Shown here piece after piece: positions 9,026-17,729 of a DNA stretch of 64,000 nt. The position numbers were made by a program, and so were the translations under genes. Under the pieces are notes generated by a model, which worked only from the letters and a program-made list of their open reading frames with translations, made no database searches and was not told the origin of the DNA. Every line of letters begins with the position of its first letter. Position 1 is the first letter of the stretch. Location of the stretch: positions 6,507-70,506 of the forward strand of contig NZ_LMSI01000012.1 in the NCBI RefSeq assembly GCF_001428075.1. The letters run 5' to 3'. This stretch comes from Arthrobacter sp. Soil764. Lineage in GTDB: Bacteria > Actinomycetota > Actinomycetes > Actinomycetales > Micrococcaceae.

Positions 9026-9132
9026 CAAACCCCTGCATCGGACTTGATTTCCCGGGGCTTTAGGGCTCCGGGCGCAAATATAGGTGCGTAATATTTCTCA
9101 ATATTCTTTCGACGTGGTATTTGCTGGGGGTC

Positions 9133-9138
9133 TAGCTT
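9133..9138 (+). promoter_or_regulatory. Leaderless -10 box of the symporter gene
   Basis: TAGCTT, exactly six bases before the GTG start at 9145. Confidence 0.6.
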
Positions 9139-9144
9139 GTTCTG

Positions 9145-10596
9145 GTGAGCACTCAGACAAGCACCCCCTCCCCCGCAGGGAAGACCGGATTCCAGCTGCC
9201 CAAGTGGGCGGGCTCGTTCGGCTTCCAGATCATCGCCGCCCTCATCGTGGGCCTGGGCCTCGGCCTGCTGGCAAAGTACACCGGCAGCACCAAGGCCAAC
9301 CCCAACGCCCTCGGCGCCACCCTGCAGACCATCGGCTCAAGCTATGTGTCGCTGCTGCAGACCGCTGTGGTCCCGCTGATCTTCACCGCCGTCGTCAGCT
9401 CCATCTCCAATCTGCGCCAGGTGTCCAACGCCGCGCGGCTGGCCTGGAACACGCTGCTCTGGTTCGCCATCACGTCACTGATCGCCGTGCTGATCGGCAT
9501 TGGCCTGGGCGTGCTGCTGCAGCCCGGCGCCAACACCGGCATCAGCGGGGACGCCAAGTACACCGGCAAATCCGGTGACTGGTGGGCTTTCCTCGTGGGC
9601 CTCTTCCCCAAGAACTTCCTGGGCCTGGGTGCCAGCTCCACCGTCGCCGAGTCCGGCGCCGTCACCACCTCCATCAGCTTCAACGTCCTGCAGATCCTCG
9701 TGATCGCCATCGCCGTGGGTGTCGCCGCACTCAAGGTGGGCAAGGCCGCGGAGCCGTTCCTGAACCTCAACGCCTCGGCCCTTGCCGTGATCCAGAAGGT
9801 CCTCTGGTGGATCATCCGCATCGCACCGCTGGGCACCGTTGGCCTCATCGGCAACGCCGTAGCCGTCTATGGCTGGGACACCATCGGCTCGTTGGGCAAG
9901 TTCACGGTGGCCATCTACGCCGGCCTGGTCCTGGTGCTGTTCGTGGTCTACCCCATCCTGGTCCGCAGCCACGGCCTGTCCATCAAGCAGTACTTCTCCG
10001 GTGTATGGCCTGCCGTCCAGCTGGCCTTCGTGTCCCGCTCCTCCGTGGGAACTCTGCCGCTGACCCAGCGCGTGACCGAACGCAGCCTGGGCGTCCCCCG
10101 CGCCTACGCCTCCTTCGCCGTGCCGCTGGGCGCCACCACCAAGATGGACGGCTGCGCCGCGATCTACCCGGCAATCTCGGCGATCTTCGTGGCCCAGTTC
10201 TTCGGCATCCACCTGGACTTCAGCCAGTACCTGCTGATCGCCCTTGTCTCCGTGCTCGGCTCCGCCGCAACCGCCGGCACCACCGGCGCCGTGGTGATGC
10301 TCACCCTGACGCTCTCCACGCTGGGACTGCCGCTGGCCGGCGTCGGACTCCTGCTGGCCATCGACCCCATCCTGGACATGGGCCGCACTGCCGTGAACGT
10401 GGCCGGCCAGGCCCTGGTCCCCACCATCGTGGCAAAGCGCCAGGGCATCCTGGATGAGTCGCTGTACAACGCGCCCCGCAACGGCACGCCCTTTGTTGAG
10501 GAAGAATCAGGCAGCGTCGCCGACAACGGCGAATCCGCCACCGACGGCACCACCGCAGACACCGCACCCCGCGAACTGCAGGATGCCAAGGCGTAA
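9145..10596 (+). CDS. Dicarboxylate/amino acid:cation symporter (DAACS family)
   Basis: Imports a C4-dicarboxylate or an acidic/neutral amino acid with H+ or Na+. The protein (483 residues) has the GltPh-type layout with eight membrane helices and two re-entrant hairpins. The family serine-rich hairpin SRSSVGTLP and the motif GATTKMDGCA in TM7 are present, and MDMGRTAVNV-like residues in TM8 (LDMGRTAVNVAGQ) match the substrate site Asp/Arg/Asn pattern. An Arg in TM8 favours an acidic substrate, which is an inference. The GTG start is leaderless by position of the -10 box. The C-terminal 45 residues are acidic and low complexity. A strong hairpin follows the gene. Confidence 0.9.
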   Translation: MSTQTSTPSPAGKTGFQLPKWAGSFGFQIIAALIVGLGLGLLAKYTGSTKANPNALGATLQTIGSSYVSLLQTAVVPLIFTAVVSSISNLRQVSNAARLAWNTLLWFAITSLIAVLIGIGLGVLLQPGANTGISGDAKYTGKSGDWWAFLVGLFPKNFLGLGASSTVAESGAVTTSISFNVLQILVIAIAVGVAALKVGKAAEPFLNLNASALAVIQKVLWWIIRIAPLGTVGLIGNAVAVYGWDTIGSLGKFTVAIYAGLVLVLFVVYPILVRSHGLSIKQYFSGVWPAVQLAFVSRSSVGTLPLTQRVTERSLGVPRAYASFAVPLGATTKMDGCAAIYPAISAIFVAQFFGIHLDFSQYLLIALVSVLGSAATAGTTGAVVMLTLTLSTLGLPLAGVGLLLAIDPILDMGRTAVNVAGQALVPTIVAKRQGILDESLYNAPRNGTPFVEEESGSVADNGESATDGTTADTAPRELQDAKA

Positions 10597-10610
10597 CCAA
10601 ACGCCGCCAT

Positions 10611-10649
10611 AAGGAACGTCCCCGGGAGATTCTCCCGGGGACGTTCCTT
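10611..10649. terminator. Perfect 19-bp hairpin, bidirectional terminator
   Basis: AAGGAACGTCCCCGGGAGA and its exact reverse complement flank a single base. It lies between the convergent symporter gene and the secreted-protein gene. Confidence 0.85.
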
Positions 10650-10688
10650 GCTTTAAGGGATCAAATACCCGTCACCCGCCAGCTCAGG

Positions 10689-11252
10689 TCAGCGGCCGCC
10701 ACCTCCGATGATCCCGTTCTGGACCGCTTTGGTGACGGCGTCGGCCTCAGCCTGGGTCAGCTTGCCGTCGGTGACGGCCTGGTCCAGGCGGGTCTTGAGC
10801 CCGGCGGCGCGTTCAGCCTGGGCCTCGGTGCGAAGCTCCTCCAGGGCCTGGGTCACCTTTGCCTCGTCGATACCCAGCGATTCAGCCAGCGACTTGGCCA
10901 GGGCCGCCTCGCGGGTGGCCGGATCAGGCTTCTGGCCTTCAGCGGGCGGTGTGGTGGGCTTGTTGGCGTCACGGAAGGCCTTCAGCGCGTCGCTCACTTT
11001 GGCTTCGTCCACGCCAAGCTTGGCAGCGAGGGCGGAAGCCTGCACCATGCCGTGGCCGCCCCGGCCGCCGTGGCGTCCCATGCCGTCAGGGGCCGTGCCG
11101 GTGCTTCCATCGGCCGAGGCGCTGGAGCTTGCGCTCGGTGAGGGGCTGGGTGTGGTGGTGGTCGCTGAGGCCATGCCGGCGAAACCGATGCCGGCAGCAA
11201 GCGCCAGCGCTGCCCCCGACATGCCCAGGGTCATCTTCTTCGTGGGGTTCAT
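10689..11252 (-). CDS. Secreted protein with two helical LGxDEAKV repeats, function unknown
   Basis: A 187-residue protein with a clear signal peptide (basic start, hydrophobic 8-27, cleavage near ASA-TT at 30), then a Ser/Thr/Pro linker and a Gly/His-rich patch (GRHGGRGGHG, 59-68). Two copies of a 20-residue helical unit follow: LAAKLGVDEAKVSDALKAFR (75-94) and LAESLGIDEAKVTQALEELR (122-141), identical at 12 positions. A third related helix (LTQAEADAVTKAVQNG) lies near the end. I do not recognise a defined enzymatic domain. The Gly/His patch might bind metal. The neighbouring TetR-MMPL genes are divergent from it. Confidence 0.75.
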   Translation of the reverse strand: MNPTKKMTLGMSGAALALAAGIGFAGMASATTTTPSPSPSASSSASADGSTGTAPDGMGRHGGRGGHGMVQASALAAKLGVDEAKVSDALKAFRDANKPTTPPAEGQKPDPATREAALAKSLAESLGIDEAKVTQALEELRTEAQAERAAGLKTRLDQAVTDGKLTQAEADAVTKAVQNGIIGGGGR

Positions 11253-11381
11253 ATCGTGTCTCCTGATCGAGCCGCCGCCTGACGGCTACTGGTGATGTGC
11301 CTCGTGGCGAGACATACCAAGCATCGCCAGGCCACTTCAGGAGAGGCTGTCGGGAACCTTTCGTTCTCCTGTGAATGTAAG

Positions 11382-11413
11382 TTGCATGGAGTGCAAACTT
11401 GCACATAGTGTAA
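11382..11413. promoter_or_regulatory. Two operator-like inverted repeats over the TetR promoter
   Basis: TTGCA-TGGAG-TGCAA (11382-11396) and TTGCAC-ATA-GTGTAA (11399-11413, one mismatch). The second covers the -10 box TAGTGT (11406-11411), which is exactly six bases before the GTG of the TetR gene. This layout suits TetR autorepression. Confidence 0.6.
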
Positions 11414-11417
11414 GAGT

Positions 11418-12095
11418 GTGACCGATCCGATCGCACATACCGACGCCGGGCCTGCAGCCCCTACCCGGCGCGAACTGAACAAGGCCGCCACCCGCCAGGC
11501 AATCACCGACGCCGCGCTGGGACTCCTGCGGTCCAAAGGGCCGGGAAACTTCACTGTCGAGGACATCGCCGACACCGCGGGGATCTCCCGCCGCACCTTC
11601 TTCAACTACTTCAGCAGCACCGACGCCGCCCTGGCGTCCATCGTCCACGGCTTCCTGGACAACGCGATCAAGCAACTGCGCCTGCGTCCGGTGGACGAGC
11701 CCATGCTGGAATCGGCCCAGGCCGCGTTGATGGCGCTTGCCGACCCCAGGGCCGTGGCCCCGCTGGCAGAACTGTTCACGCTGACCCAGCAGAGCCCGCT
11801 GATGTCGCACACCGAACTCGAGGCATGGGACCACTGCCGGGCGCAGGTCTTCACCGTGGCCCGCGAGCGCCTCGCCGGAACCCCCGGAGCGCAGGACGAG
11901 TTGTACATCCACGCCCTGGCCGGCTCCATCATCTCCTGCGGAAAAGCCGCCATGGAGGTCTGGTTCAGCCGGCGCGGCCCGGACCTGACACCCGCATCCC
12001 TGGCAGAGCTCCGCCAACTGCTCATCGATGCCATGGCCCTGCTGGCCACCGGCTTCAACACCCCCGCTCCACCATCCGCCACCCGTTCCTCCTGA
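11418..12095 (+). CDS. TetR/AcrR family transcriptional regulator of the MMPL exporter
   Basis: A 225-residue repressor. The N-terminal helix-turn-helix is clear (ITDAALGLLRSKGPGNFTVEDIADTAGISRRTFFNYFSS, residues about 29-70), and the rest is the helical ligand-binding domain. Its GTG start is leaderless, and two palindromes overlap the promoter, so autoregulation is likely. The stop is 18 bases before the MMPL transporter gene, so both should be on one message and the regulator probably controls the exporter in response to a lipophilic or toxic ligand. Confidence 0.9.
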   Translation: MTDPIAHTDAGPAAPTRRELNKAATRQAITDAALGLLRSKGPGNFTVEDIADTAGISRRTFFNYFSSTDAALASIVHGFLDNAIKQLRLRPVDEPMLESAQAALMALADPRAVAPLAELFTLTQQSPLMSHTELEAWDHCRAQVFTVARERLAGTPGAQDELYIHALAGSIISCGKAAMEVWFSRRGPDLTPASLAELRQLLIDAMALLATGFNTPAPPSATRSS

Positions 12096-12113
12096 TCAGA
12101 TCGGTTCACCCGC

Positions 12114-14636
12114 ATGGCACTCCTCCTCTACCGCCTCGGCACGTTCTCCTACCGCCGGCGCTGGCTGGTCATCTCCCTGTGGCTTGCCGTGCTGGTGGCC
12201 GTGGGCGGCTCGGCCGCGGCATTCCACGGCACCCTGTCCAACAACTTCCAGATCCCCGGAACGGAAACCCAGCGGATCGCGGACAAGCTCAAGCAGGAAC
12301 TGCCCTCGGCCTCCGGCGGCAGCGCCACGATCGTTTTCGAAGCCCCGGACGGCGGCTTCACGGCCGAAAGCCGGGCGGCCGTGACCGATGCCCTGAAGAA
12401 ACTCCAGACCCTTCCCGACGTCCGCGGCACGGTTGATCCTTTCGCCACCCAGGCGCAGGTGGACCAGGCCGGCAAGGCCATCACCGACGGCGAGCAGCAG
12501 TTGGCGGCCGGACAGGCACAGCTCGAGGCATCCCGGACCCAGCTGGAGGCCGGCAAGGCGCAGCTGGCCGCGGCCGAGCAGCAGCTCGCCGCCGCCGGGG
12601 CACCGGCAGCACTGATTGAAGCCCAGCTGGGCCAGCAAAAAGCAGCTTTGGCGCAGGGCCAAGCGAAGCTCGACGCCGGCACCCAGGAACTGGCGGCCAA
12701 CAAGGCCAAGCTGGAACAGGGCAAACGTCAGGCCCAGGCAGCATCGGCCATCCGCTTCGTATCAGAGGACAACAAGGCCGCGGTGGCACAGGTGCAGTTC
12801 AAGACCTCCATCAACGGACTCGCCCCGGCCGTGCGTAAGCAGGTGCAGGCGATCGCCCACGAAACCTCCGCCGCCGGCGTCACCGCGCTGGCCAGCAAGG
12901 AAATCACCGAGGACATCTCAGCCCTGTTCGGCACCGCTGAAATCGTGGGCATTGCCGTGGCAGCGCTGGTCCTCATCCTCATGCTGGGCACGCTGATCGC
13001 CGCAGGGCTGCCGCTGCTGATGGCCATCATCGGCGTCGGCGTGGGTGTCGGCATCACCTTCGCGCTCTCCGGCTTGTTCGACATGAGCTCCATCTCCCCC
13101 ATGCTGGCCCTCATGCTTGGCCTCGCTGTGGGCATCGACTACTCCCTGTTCATCGTCAACCGGCACCGGACCCAGCTGCTGGCCGGGATGGACCCCCAGG
13201 AGTCCGTGGCCCGGGCCAACGGCACGTCCGGCAACGCCGTCGTATTCGCCGGCCTCACCGTCATCATCGCCCTTGCCGCCCTGGTGGTCCCCGGTCTGCC
13301 GTTCCTCACCGTCATGGGCCTCGCGGCAGCGGGAACCGTGGCAGTGGCAGTCCTCGTGGCCATCACCCTGACGCCGGCCATGCTCTCCCTGATTGGCCCG
13401 CGCATCATCTCCAAGAGGGCCTGGGCCAAAGCGGAAGCCCACAACGCCGAACCGGACCATGAAGCGGCAGACCTTGCCACCGACCGCGAACGCAGCACCC
13501 GCGGCTGGGGCGGCCTGGTCACCCGGCACCCGTGGGTTGCCCTGGTCGCCGGTGTCCTCCTGCTCGGCACGCTGGCCCTTCCTGCCGCCCAGCTGCAGCT
13601 GGCCCTGCCGGACGGCGGCTCCGAGCCCGTGGAATCCGAGGCCTACCAGGCCTACGACCTGACCGCCCGCAGCTTCGGCGAAGGCGTCACGGGACCCATC
13701 GTGGCCGTCGGTGAGTTCCCCGCCAACCTGGACGAAGCGCAGGCGCAGACGCTGCAGTACGACATCGCCGACAAGCTTCGCGCCGTGGACAACGTGGTGG
13801 CCGCCGTGCCGGTGGCGCTCAGCGAGGACCGACGCACCGCCGTGTTCCAGGTCATCCCCAAGGAAGGCCCGGCCAGCGCCAGCACCGTCAAGGTGGTGTC
13901 CGAACTGCGCGGGCTGAACGGTGAGATCAAGGCGGACTACGACGTCACCATGGGCCTGACGGGGCAGACCGCCGGCAACGTGGACGTCTCCACCAAGCTC
14001 GGCGACGCCCTGCCGCCCTACCTGGCGATCGTCGTCGGACTCTCCCTGGTCCTCCTGCTCCTGGTGTTCCGTTCCATCGTGGTCCCGCTGCTGGCCACGG
14101 GCGGTTTCCTGCTGTCCCTGTCCGCGGCCTTCGGTGCCGTGGTTGCCGTGTACCAGTGGGGCTGGCTGGGGAACGTGTTCGACGTGGCCAACCCCGGCGC
14201 GGTGCTCAGCTTCCTGCCCATCATCCTGATCGGTGTGCTGTTCGGCCTGGCCATGGACTACCAGGTGTTCATCGCCTCCGGCATGCGCGAGGCGTACATG
14301 CACGGATCGTCCGCCAAGGAAGCGGTGCGGGTTGGCTTCCGGCACGCGGCCGCCGTGGTCACCGCCGCCGCGATCATCATGGTCAGCGTCTTCTCCGGCT
14401 TCATCTTCAGCCACCTCACCATGGTCCGGCCGCTGGGCTTTGCCATGGCGTTCGGCGTCCTGTTCGACGCCTTCGTGGTCCGCATGACCATCGTCCCGGC
14501 CGTGATGTACCTGCTCGGCGCCAGGTCCTGGTGGCTGCCGCGGTGGCTGGACCGGATCCTGCCGGACGTGGACGTGGAGGGCGCCAAGCTCAACCGCGGC
14601 AAGGCGGCACCGGTCTCCGGCGAGCTGGTCCACTAG
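12114..14636 (+). CDS. MMPL/RND-family transporter
   Basis: A large membrane exporter (840 residues) of the MMPL family, which moves lipids, siderophore-like or toxic molecules using the proton gradient. It has the two-fold plan: TM1, a large outer loop, TM2-6, a cytoplasmic linker, TM7, a second loop and TM8-12. The proton-relay motifs GIDYSLF (340-346) and AMDYQVF in the second half are intact. The first outer loop contains a long Gln/Ala/Lys-rich heptad region (about 105-210), predicted coiled coil, larger than in simple MMPL proteins and reminiscent of YhgE/Pip-like exporters. Its partner regulator is the TetR gene directly upstream. Confidence 0.9.
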   Translation: MALLLYRLGTFSYRRRWLVISLWLAVLVAVGGSAAAFHGTLSNNFQIPGTETQRIADKLKQELPSASGGSATIVFEAPDGGFTAESRAAVTDALKKLQTLPDVRGTVDPFATQAQVDQAGKAITDGEQQLAAGQAQLEASRTQLEAGKAQLAAAEQQLAAAGAPAALIEAQLGQQKAALAQGQAKLDAGTQELAANKAKLEQGKRQAQAASAIRFVSEDNKAAVAQVQFKTSINGLAPAVRKQVQAIAHETSAAGVTALASKEITEDISALFGTAEIVGIAVAALVLILMLGTLIAAGLPLLMAIIGVGVGVGITFALSGLFDMSSISPMLALMLGLAVGIDYSLFIVNRHRTQLLAGMDPQESVARANGTSGNAVVFAGLTVIIALAALVVPGLPFLTVMGLAAAGTVAVAVLVAITLTPAMLSLIGPRIISKRAWAKAEAHNAEPDHEAADLATDRERSTRGWGGLVTRHPWVALVAGVLLLGTLALPAAQLQLALPDGGSEPVESEAYQAYDLTARSFGEGVTGPIVAVGEFPANLDEAQAQTLQYDIADKLRAVDNVVAAVPVALSEDRRTAVFQVIPKEGPASASTVKVVSELRGLNGEIKADYDVTMGLTGQTAGNVDVSTKLGDALPPYLAIVVGLSLVLLLLVFRSIVVPLLATGGFLLSLSAAFGAVVAVYQWGWLGNVFDVANPGAVLSFLPIILIGVLFGLAMDYQVFIASGMREAYMHGSSAKEAVRVGFRHAAAVVTAAAIIMVSVFSGFIFSHLTMVRPLGFAMAFGVLFDAFVVRMTIVPAVMYLLGARSWWLPRWLDRILPDVDVEGAKLNRGKAAPVSGELVH

Positions 14637-14639
14637 GCT
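14634..14639 (+). promoter_or_regulatory. Leaderless -10 box of maf, overlapping the MMPL stop codon
   Basis: TAGGCT; its first three bases are the stop codon of the MMPL gene, and it lies six bases before the GTG at 14646. Confidence 0.55.
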
Positions 14640-14645
14640 GAAGCG

Positions 14646-15290
14646 GTGCTCCATCTGATCCTCGCCTCCCAGTCCCCCGCCCGCACCAAGCTCCTGGCCG
14701 AAGCCGGCATCCGGCACACCGTGCTGGTGTCCGACGTCGACGAAGCAGCCGTGCAGGCGCACTATGGCGTCACGGACCCGCACGACACCGCTCTGCTGCT
14801 GGCCCGCGCCAAGGCCGAGGCCGTGGCGGCCCTGCCGGAAGCGGACGGTGCCCTGGTGCTGGGCTGCGACTCCGTCTTCGAGTTCGACGGCGAGGCGCAC
14901 GGCAAGCCCTACACCGCCGACGTCGCCCGCGAGCGGATGCTCCGGATGAGCGGCAGCGCCGGGGTGCTGCACACGGGGCACTGGCTGGTGGACTGCAGGG
15001 ACACGGACGACGCCGGCAGCGGCGGCCGCGGCTCGGGCGCCACGGTGGGGGCGGTCGCCTCAGCCGAGGTTTCCTTCCTGGAAATGGACCCGGCAGAGAT
15101 CGACGCCTACATCGCCACCGGTGAACCACTCCACTGTGCAGGCTCTTTCACCATCGACGGCCTGGGCGGGGCCTTCATCCGAAAGGTCGACGGCGACCCC
15201 CACGCCGTCGTCGGCCTTTCGGTCTCCACCCTGCGCGGCCTGCTCGCGTCCGCCAACGTGCGCATCACGGACCTCTGGCCGCCGCGGTAA
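14646..15290 (+). CDS. maf: Maf-family nucleoside triphosphate pyrophosphatase
   Basis: Hydrolyses non-canonical or selected nucleoside triphosphates to monophosphates (house-cleaning). The family start LILASQSPARTKLLAEAG (residues 3-20) is typical, with the catalytic Asp in VLGCDSVFEFDGEAHGKP (about 75-92) and the tail motif GGAFIRKVDGD. At 214 residues it has a short Gly/Ser-rich insert (DDAGSGGRGSGA) common in actinobacterial members. The gene starts at GTG without a ribosome site behind its own leaderless -10 box. Confidence 0.92.
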   Translation: MLHLILASQSPARTKLLAEAGIRHTVLVSDVDEAAVQAHYGVTDPHDTALLLARAKAEAVAALPEADGALVLGCDSVFEFDGEAHGKPYTADVARERMLRMSGSAGVLHTGHWLVDCRDTDDAGSGGRGSGATVGAVASAEVSFLEMDPAEIDAYIATGEPLHCAGSFTIDGLGGAFIRKVDGDPHAVVGLSVSTLRGLLASANVRITDLWPPR

Positions 15291-15311
15291 AACGCTCCCT
15301 TTCCGCACAGC

Positions 15312-15328
15312 TTGTAGCTTCCCTACAA
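15312..15328. promoter_or_regulatory. Perfect 17-bp palindrome before accA: candidate shared acyl-CoA carboxylase operator
   Basis: TTGTAG-CTTCC-CTACAA, arms perfectly complementary. It lies 92 bases upstream of the accA start and is nearly identical to the site before accD (4293-4309). Confidence 0.7.
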
Positions 15329-15419
15329 AGGAAGGCCGCTTTACACGCGGATTCCGCAAGTAATATCGGCGGAACCCTCAAAACCGCGCTAGGCTCCCTG
15401 AAGGAAAGAAGGAGACGCC

Positions 15420-17231
15420 TTGTCAGCAAATTTGGAGCAGTCCGCAGGTACCACGCAGCCCAGCCTCACAAAGGTGCTGATCGCCAACCGGGGTGAAATC
15501 GCCGTGCGCATCATCCGTGCTGCGCGCGATGAAGGCATCGCCTCCGTGGCCGTCTACGCAGACCCGGACCGTGACGCGCTGCACGTGAAGCTCGCCGACG
15601 AGGCCTACGCCCTGGGCGGCACCACCGCCGCAGAGTCCTACCTGGTAATGGACAAGCTGATCGAGGTGGCCCTGCGCTCCGGCGCCGATGCCATCCACCC
15701 CGGCTACGGCTTCCTGGCCGAAAATGCCCAGTTTGCCGCACGCGTGATCGAAGCCGGCATCACCTGGATCGGCCCCTCCCCCGAGGCGATCTCCGCACTG
15801 GGCGACAAGGTCCAGGCACGGCACATCGCCGAGAAGGTCGGCGCGCCGCAGGTCCCCGGCACGGCCGATCCGGTGGAATCCGCCGAGGAAATCCTCGAAT
15901 TCGTGGACAAGTTCGGCCTGCCCGTGGCCATCAAGGCAGCCTTCGGCGGCGGCGGACGCGGCATCAAGGTGGCACGAACCCGCGAAGAGATCCCCGAACT
16001 GTTCGAATCCGCCGTCCGCGAAGCCACGGCCGCCTTCGGCCGCGGCGAGTGCTTCATTGAACGCTTCCTGGACGCACCGCGGCACGTCGAGACCCAGTGC
16101 CTCGCCGACGCGCACGGCAATGTGGTCGTTGTCTCCACCCGCGACTGCTCACTGCAGCGCCGCAACCAGAAACTGGTCGAAGAGGCCCCGGCACCATTCC
16201 TCACCGACGAACAGAACCAGCGGCTCTACGAATCCTCCAAGGCCATCCTGAAGGAGGCCGGCTACCTCGGCGCCGGCACCTGCGAGTTCCTCGTCGGCCA
16301 GGACGGCACCATCTCCTTCCTTGAGGTCAACACCCGCCTGCAGGTGGAGCACTGCGTCTCCGAGGAAGTCACCGGAATCGACCTGGTCCGCGAACAGTTC
16401 CGGCTGGCCCGCGGCGAGGAACTGGGCTACGGCGACCCCGAGGTCCGCGGCCACTCGATCGAATTCCGCATCACCGGCGAGGACCCCGGCCGGAACTTCA
16501 TGCCCGCCCCGGGCACCATCACAGGACTGAAGAACCCCACCGGCCCCGGCGTCCGGATCGACTCCGGCGTGGAGCAGGGCGACGTCATCAGCGGCAACTT
16601 CGACTCCATGCTCTCCAAGCTGATCATCACCGGCGCCAACCGCACCCAGGCCCTGCAGCGCTCCCGCCGCGCCCTGGAGGAAATGGTGGTGGAGGGTATC
16701 CCCACCGTCATCCCGTTCGACCTCGCCGTCGTCTCCAACCCCGATTTCGCCCCCGCCGAGGGACCGTTCAAGGTCCACACACGCTGGATCGAGACGTCCT
16801 TCGTGAACGACATCCCCGCCTGGACCCCGGACGGCACCGCGGACGCCGACAGTTCCGCCGAGGAGCGCCAGCGCGTGGTGGTGGAAGTGGGCGGCAAGCG
16901 CCTTGAGGTGGTCCTCCCCGCCTCCCTGGGCACGCCGGGCACGGCGGCAGCCGCCGCCGGCAAGCCGGGCAAGTCCAAGAAGCGGTCCCGTTCCGCCGGC
17001 CCCGCAGCCGCCACGGGCAACGCCCTCACCTCCCCCATGCAGGGCACCATCGTGAAGGTGGCCGTGACGCACGGGGACGTGGTGTCCGAAGGCGACCTGG
17101 TGGTGGTCCTCGAGGCCATGAAGATGGAGCAGCCCCTCACCGCACACCGGTCAGGCACCATCACGGGCCTGACCGCGACGGCCGGCGAAACGGTATCCGC
17201 GGGCGCCATCATCGCCACCATCGAAGACTAG
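15420..17231 (+). CDS. accA: Acyl-CoA carboxylase alpha subunit (biotin carboxylase plus biotin carrier)
   Basis: Carboxylates its own biotin with ATP and bicarbonate and passes the carboxyl group to AccD. Residues 18-470 form biotin carboxylase ([19 protein letters not shown], the ATP-grasp glycine loop [12 protein letters not shown], and the [12 protein letters not shown] motif). An Ala/Lys-rich linker at about 515-535 leads to the biotinyl domain, with the biotin lysine at 568 in EAMKMEQP. The length of 603 residues fits AccA3. The TTG start is supported by AAGGAG six bases upstream. BirA at 2329 is the expected biotin ligase. Confidence 0.95.
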   Translation: MSANLEQSAGTTQPSLTKVLIANRGEIAVRIIRAARDEGIASVAVYADPDRDALHVKLADEAYALGGTTAAESYLVMDKLIEVALRSGADAIHPGYGFLAENAQFAARVIEAGITWIGPSPEAISALGDKVQARHIAEKVGAPQVPGTADPVESAEEILEFVDKFGLPVAIKAAFGGGGRGIKVARTREEIPELFESAVREATAAFGRGECFIERFLDAPRHVETQCLADAHGNVVVVSTRDCSLQRRNQKLVEEAPAPFLTDEQNQRLYESSKAILKEAGYLGAGTCEFLVGQDGTISFLEVNTRLQVEHCVSEEVTGIDLVREQFRLARGEELGYGDPEVRGHSIEFRITGEDPGRNFMPAPGTITGLKNPTGPGVRIDSGVEQGDVISGNFDSMLSKLIITGANRTQALQRSRRALEEMVVEGIPTVIPFDLAVVSNPDFAPAEGPFKVHTRWIETSFVNDIPAWTPDGTADADSSAEERQRVVVEVGGKRLEVVLPASLGTPGTAAAAAGKPGKSKKRSRSAGPAAATGNALTSPMQGTIVKVAVTHGDVVSEGDLVVVLEAMKMEQPLTAHRSGTITGLTATAGETVSAGAIIATIED

Positions 17232-17248
17232 AAAGCAGCCCGGCAGCC

Positions 17249-17686
17249 ATGCTCGCACCAAGCTTCCAGGAAGAAGTGGACCGTTACCACCAGGCGGTTC
17301 CCGAAATCACCCAGGGCAACCCGGCCCCCATCAAGGAGCTCTACTCCCGCCTTGACGACGTCACCCTGGCCAATCCCTTCGGCGGAATAGCCCGCGGCTG
17401 GGCGCAGGTGGAGGCCCGCCTGGACCAGGCGGCACGGCAGTTCCGCGACGGCGAGATGCTGGGCTTCGATACCGTCACCTCCTATACGGCCCGGGACACC
17501 GCCTACCTGGTGGAAACCGAGCACTTCCGGGCACGCCTGGACGGGGCAGCCGCCACCGAGGAGTTCGCGCTTCGCGTGACCAGCATCTTCCGCCGCGAGG
17601 AAGGGTACTGGAAGCTGGTGCACCGTCACGCCGACCCCGCAGCCCGTCCTCAGTCCCGCCGGTCGCTGACCCAGCCCGCCGGCTGA
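17249..17686 (+). CDS. NTF2-like (SnoaL-type) protein
   Basis: A 145-residue cytoplasmic protein of the nuclear-transport-factor-2 fold. The pattern fits: an N-terminal helix pair (EEVDRYHQAVPEI...), the short segment LYSRLDDVTLANPFGG, and the C-terminal beta motif FALRVTSIFRREEGYWKLVHRHAD, which is typical of stand-alone ketosteroid-isomerase-like proteins of unknown function. It starts 17 bases after accA and may be cotranscribed with it. No catalytic role can be assigned. Confidence 0.78.
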   Translation: MLAPSFQEEVDRYHQAVPEITQGNPAPIKELYSRLDDVTLANPFGGIARGWAQVEARLDQAARQFRDGEMLGFDTVTSYTARDTAYLVETEHFRARLDGAAATEEFALRVTSIFRREEGYWKLVHRHADPAARPQSRRSLTQPAG

Positions 17687-17729
17687 GCGGGTGCTGGCAG
17701 GGGCCGCCGCCAGGATGCAGACTTAGCTC

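Noticed and set aside
12918..14981. Minus-strand frame of 687 codons over MMPL and maf
   Set aside because: It runs across two well-supported genes and is His/Gln/Asp-rich noise.
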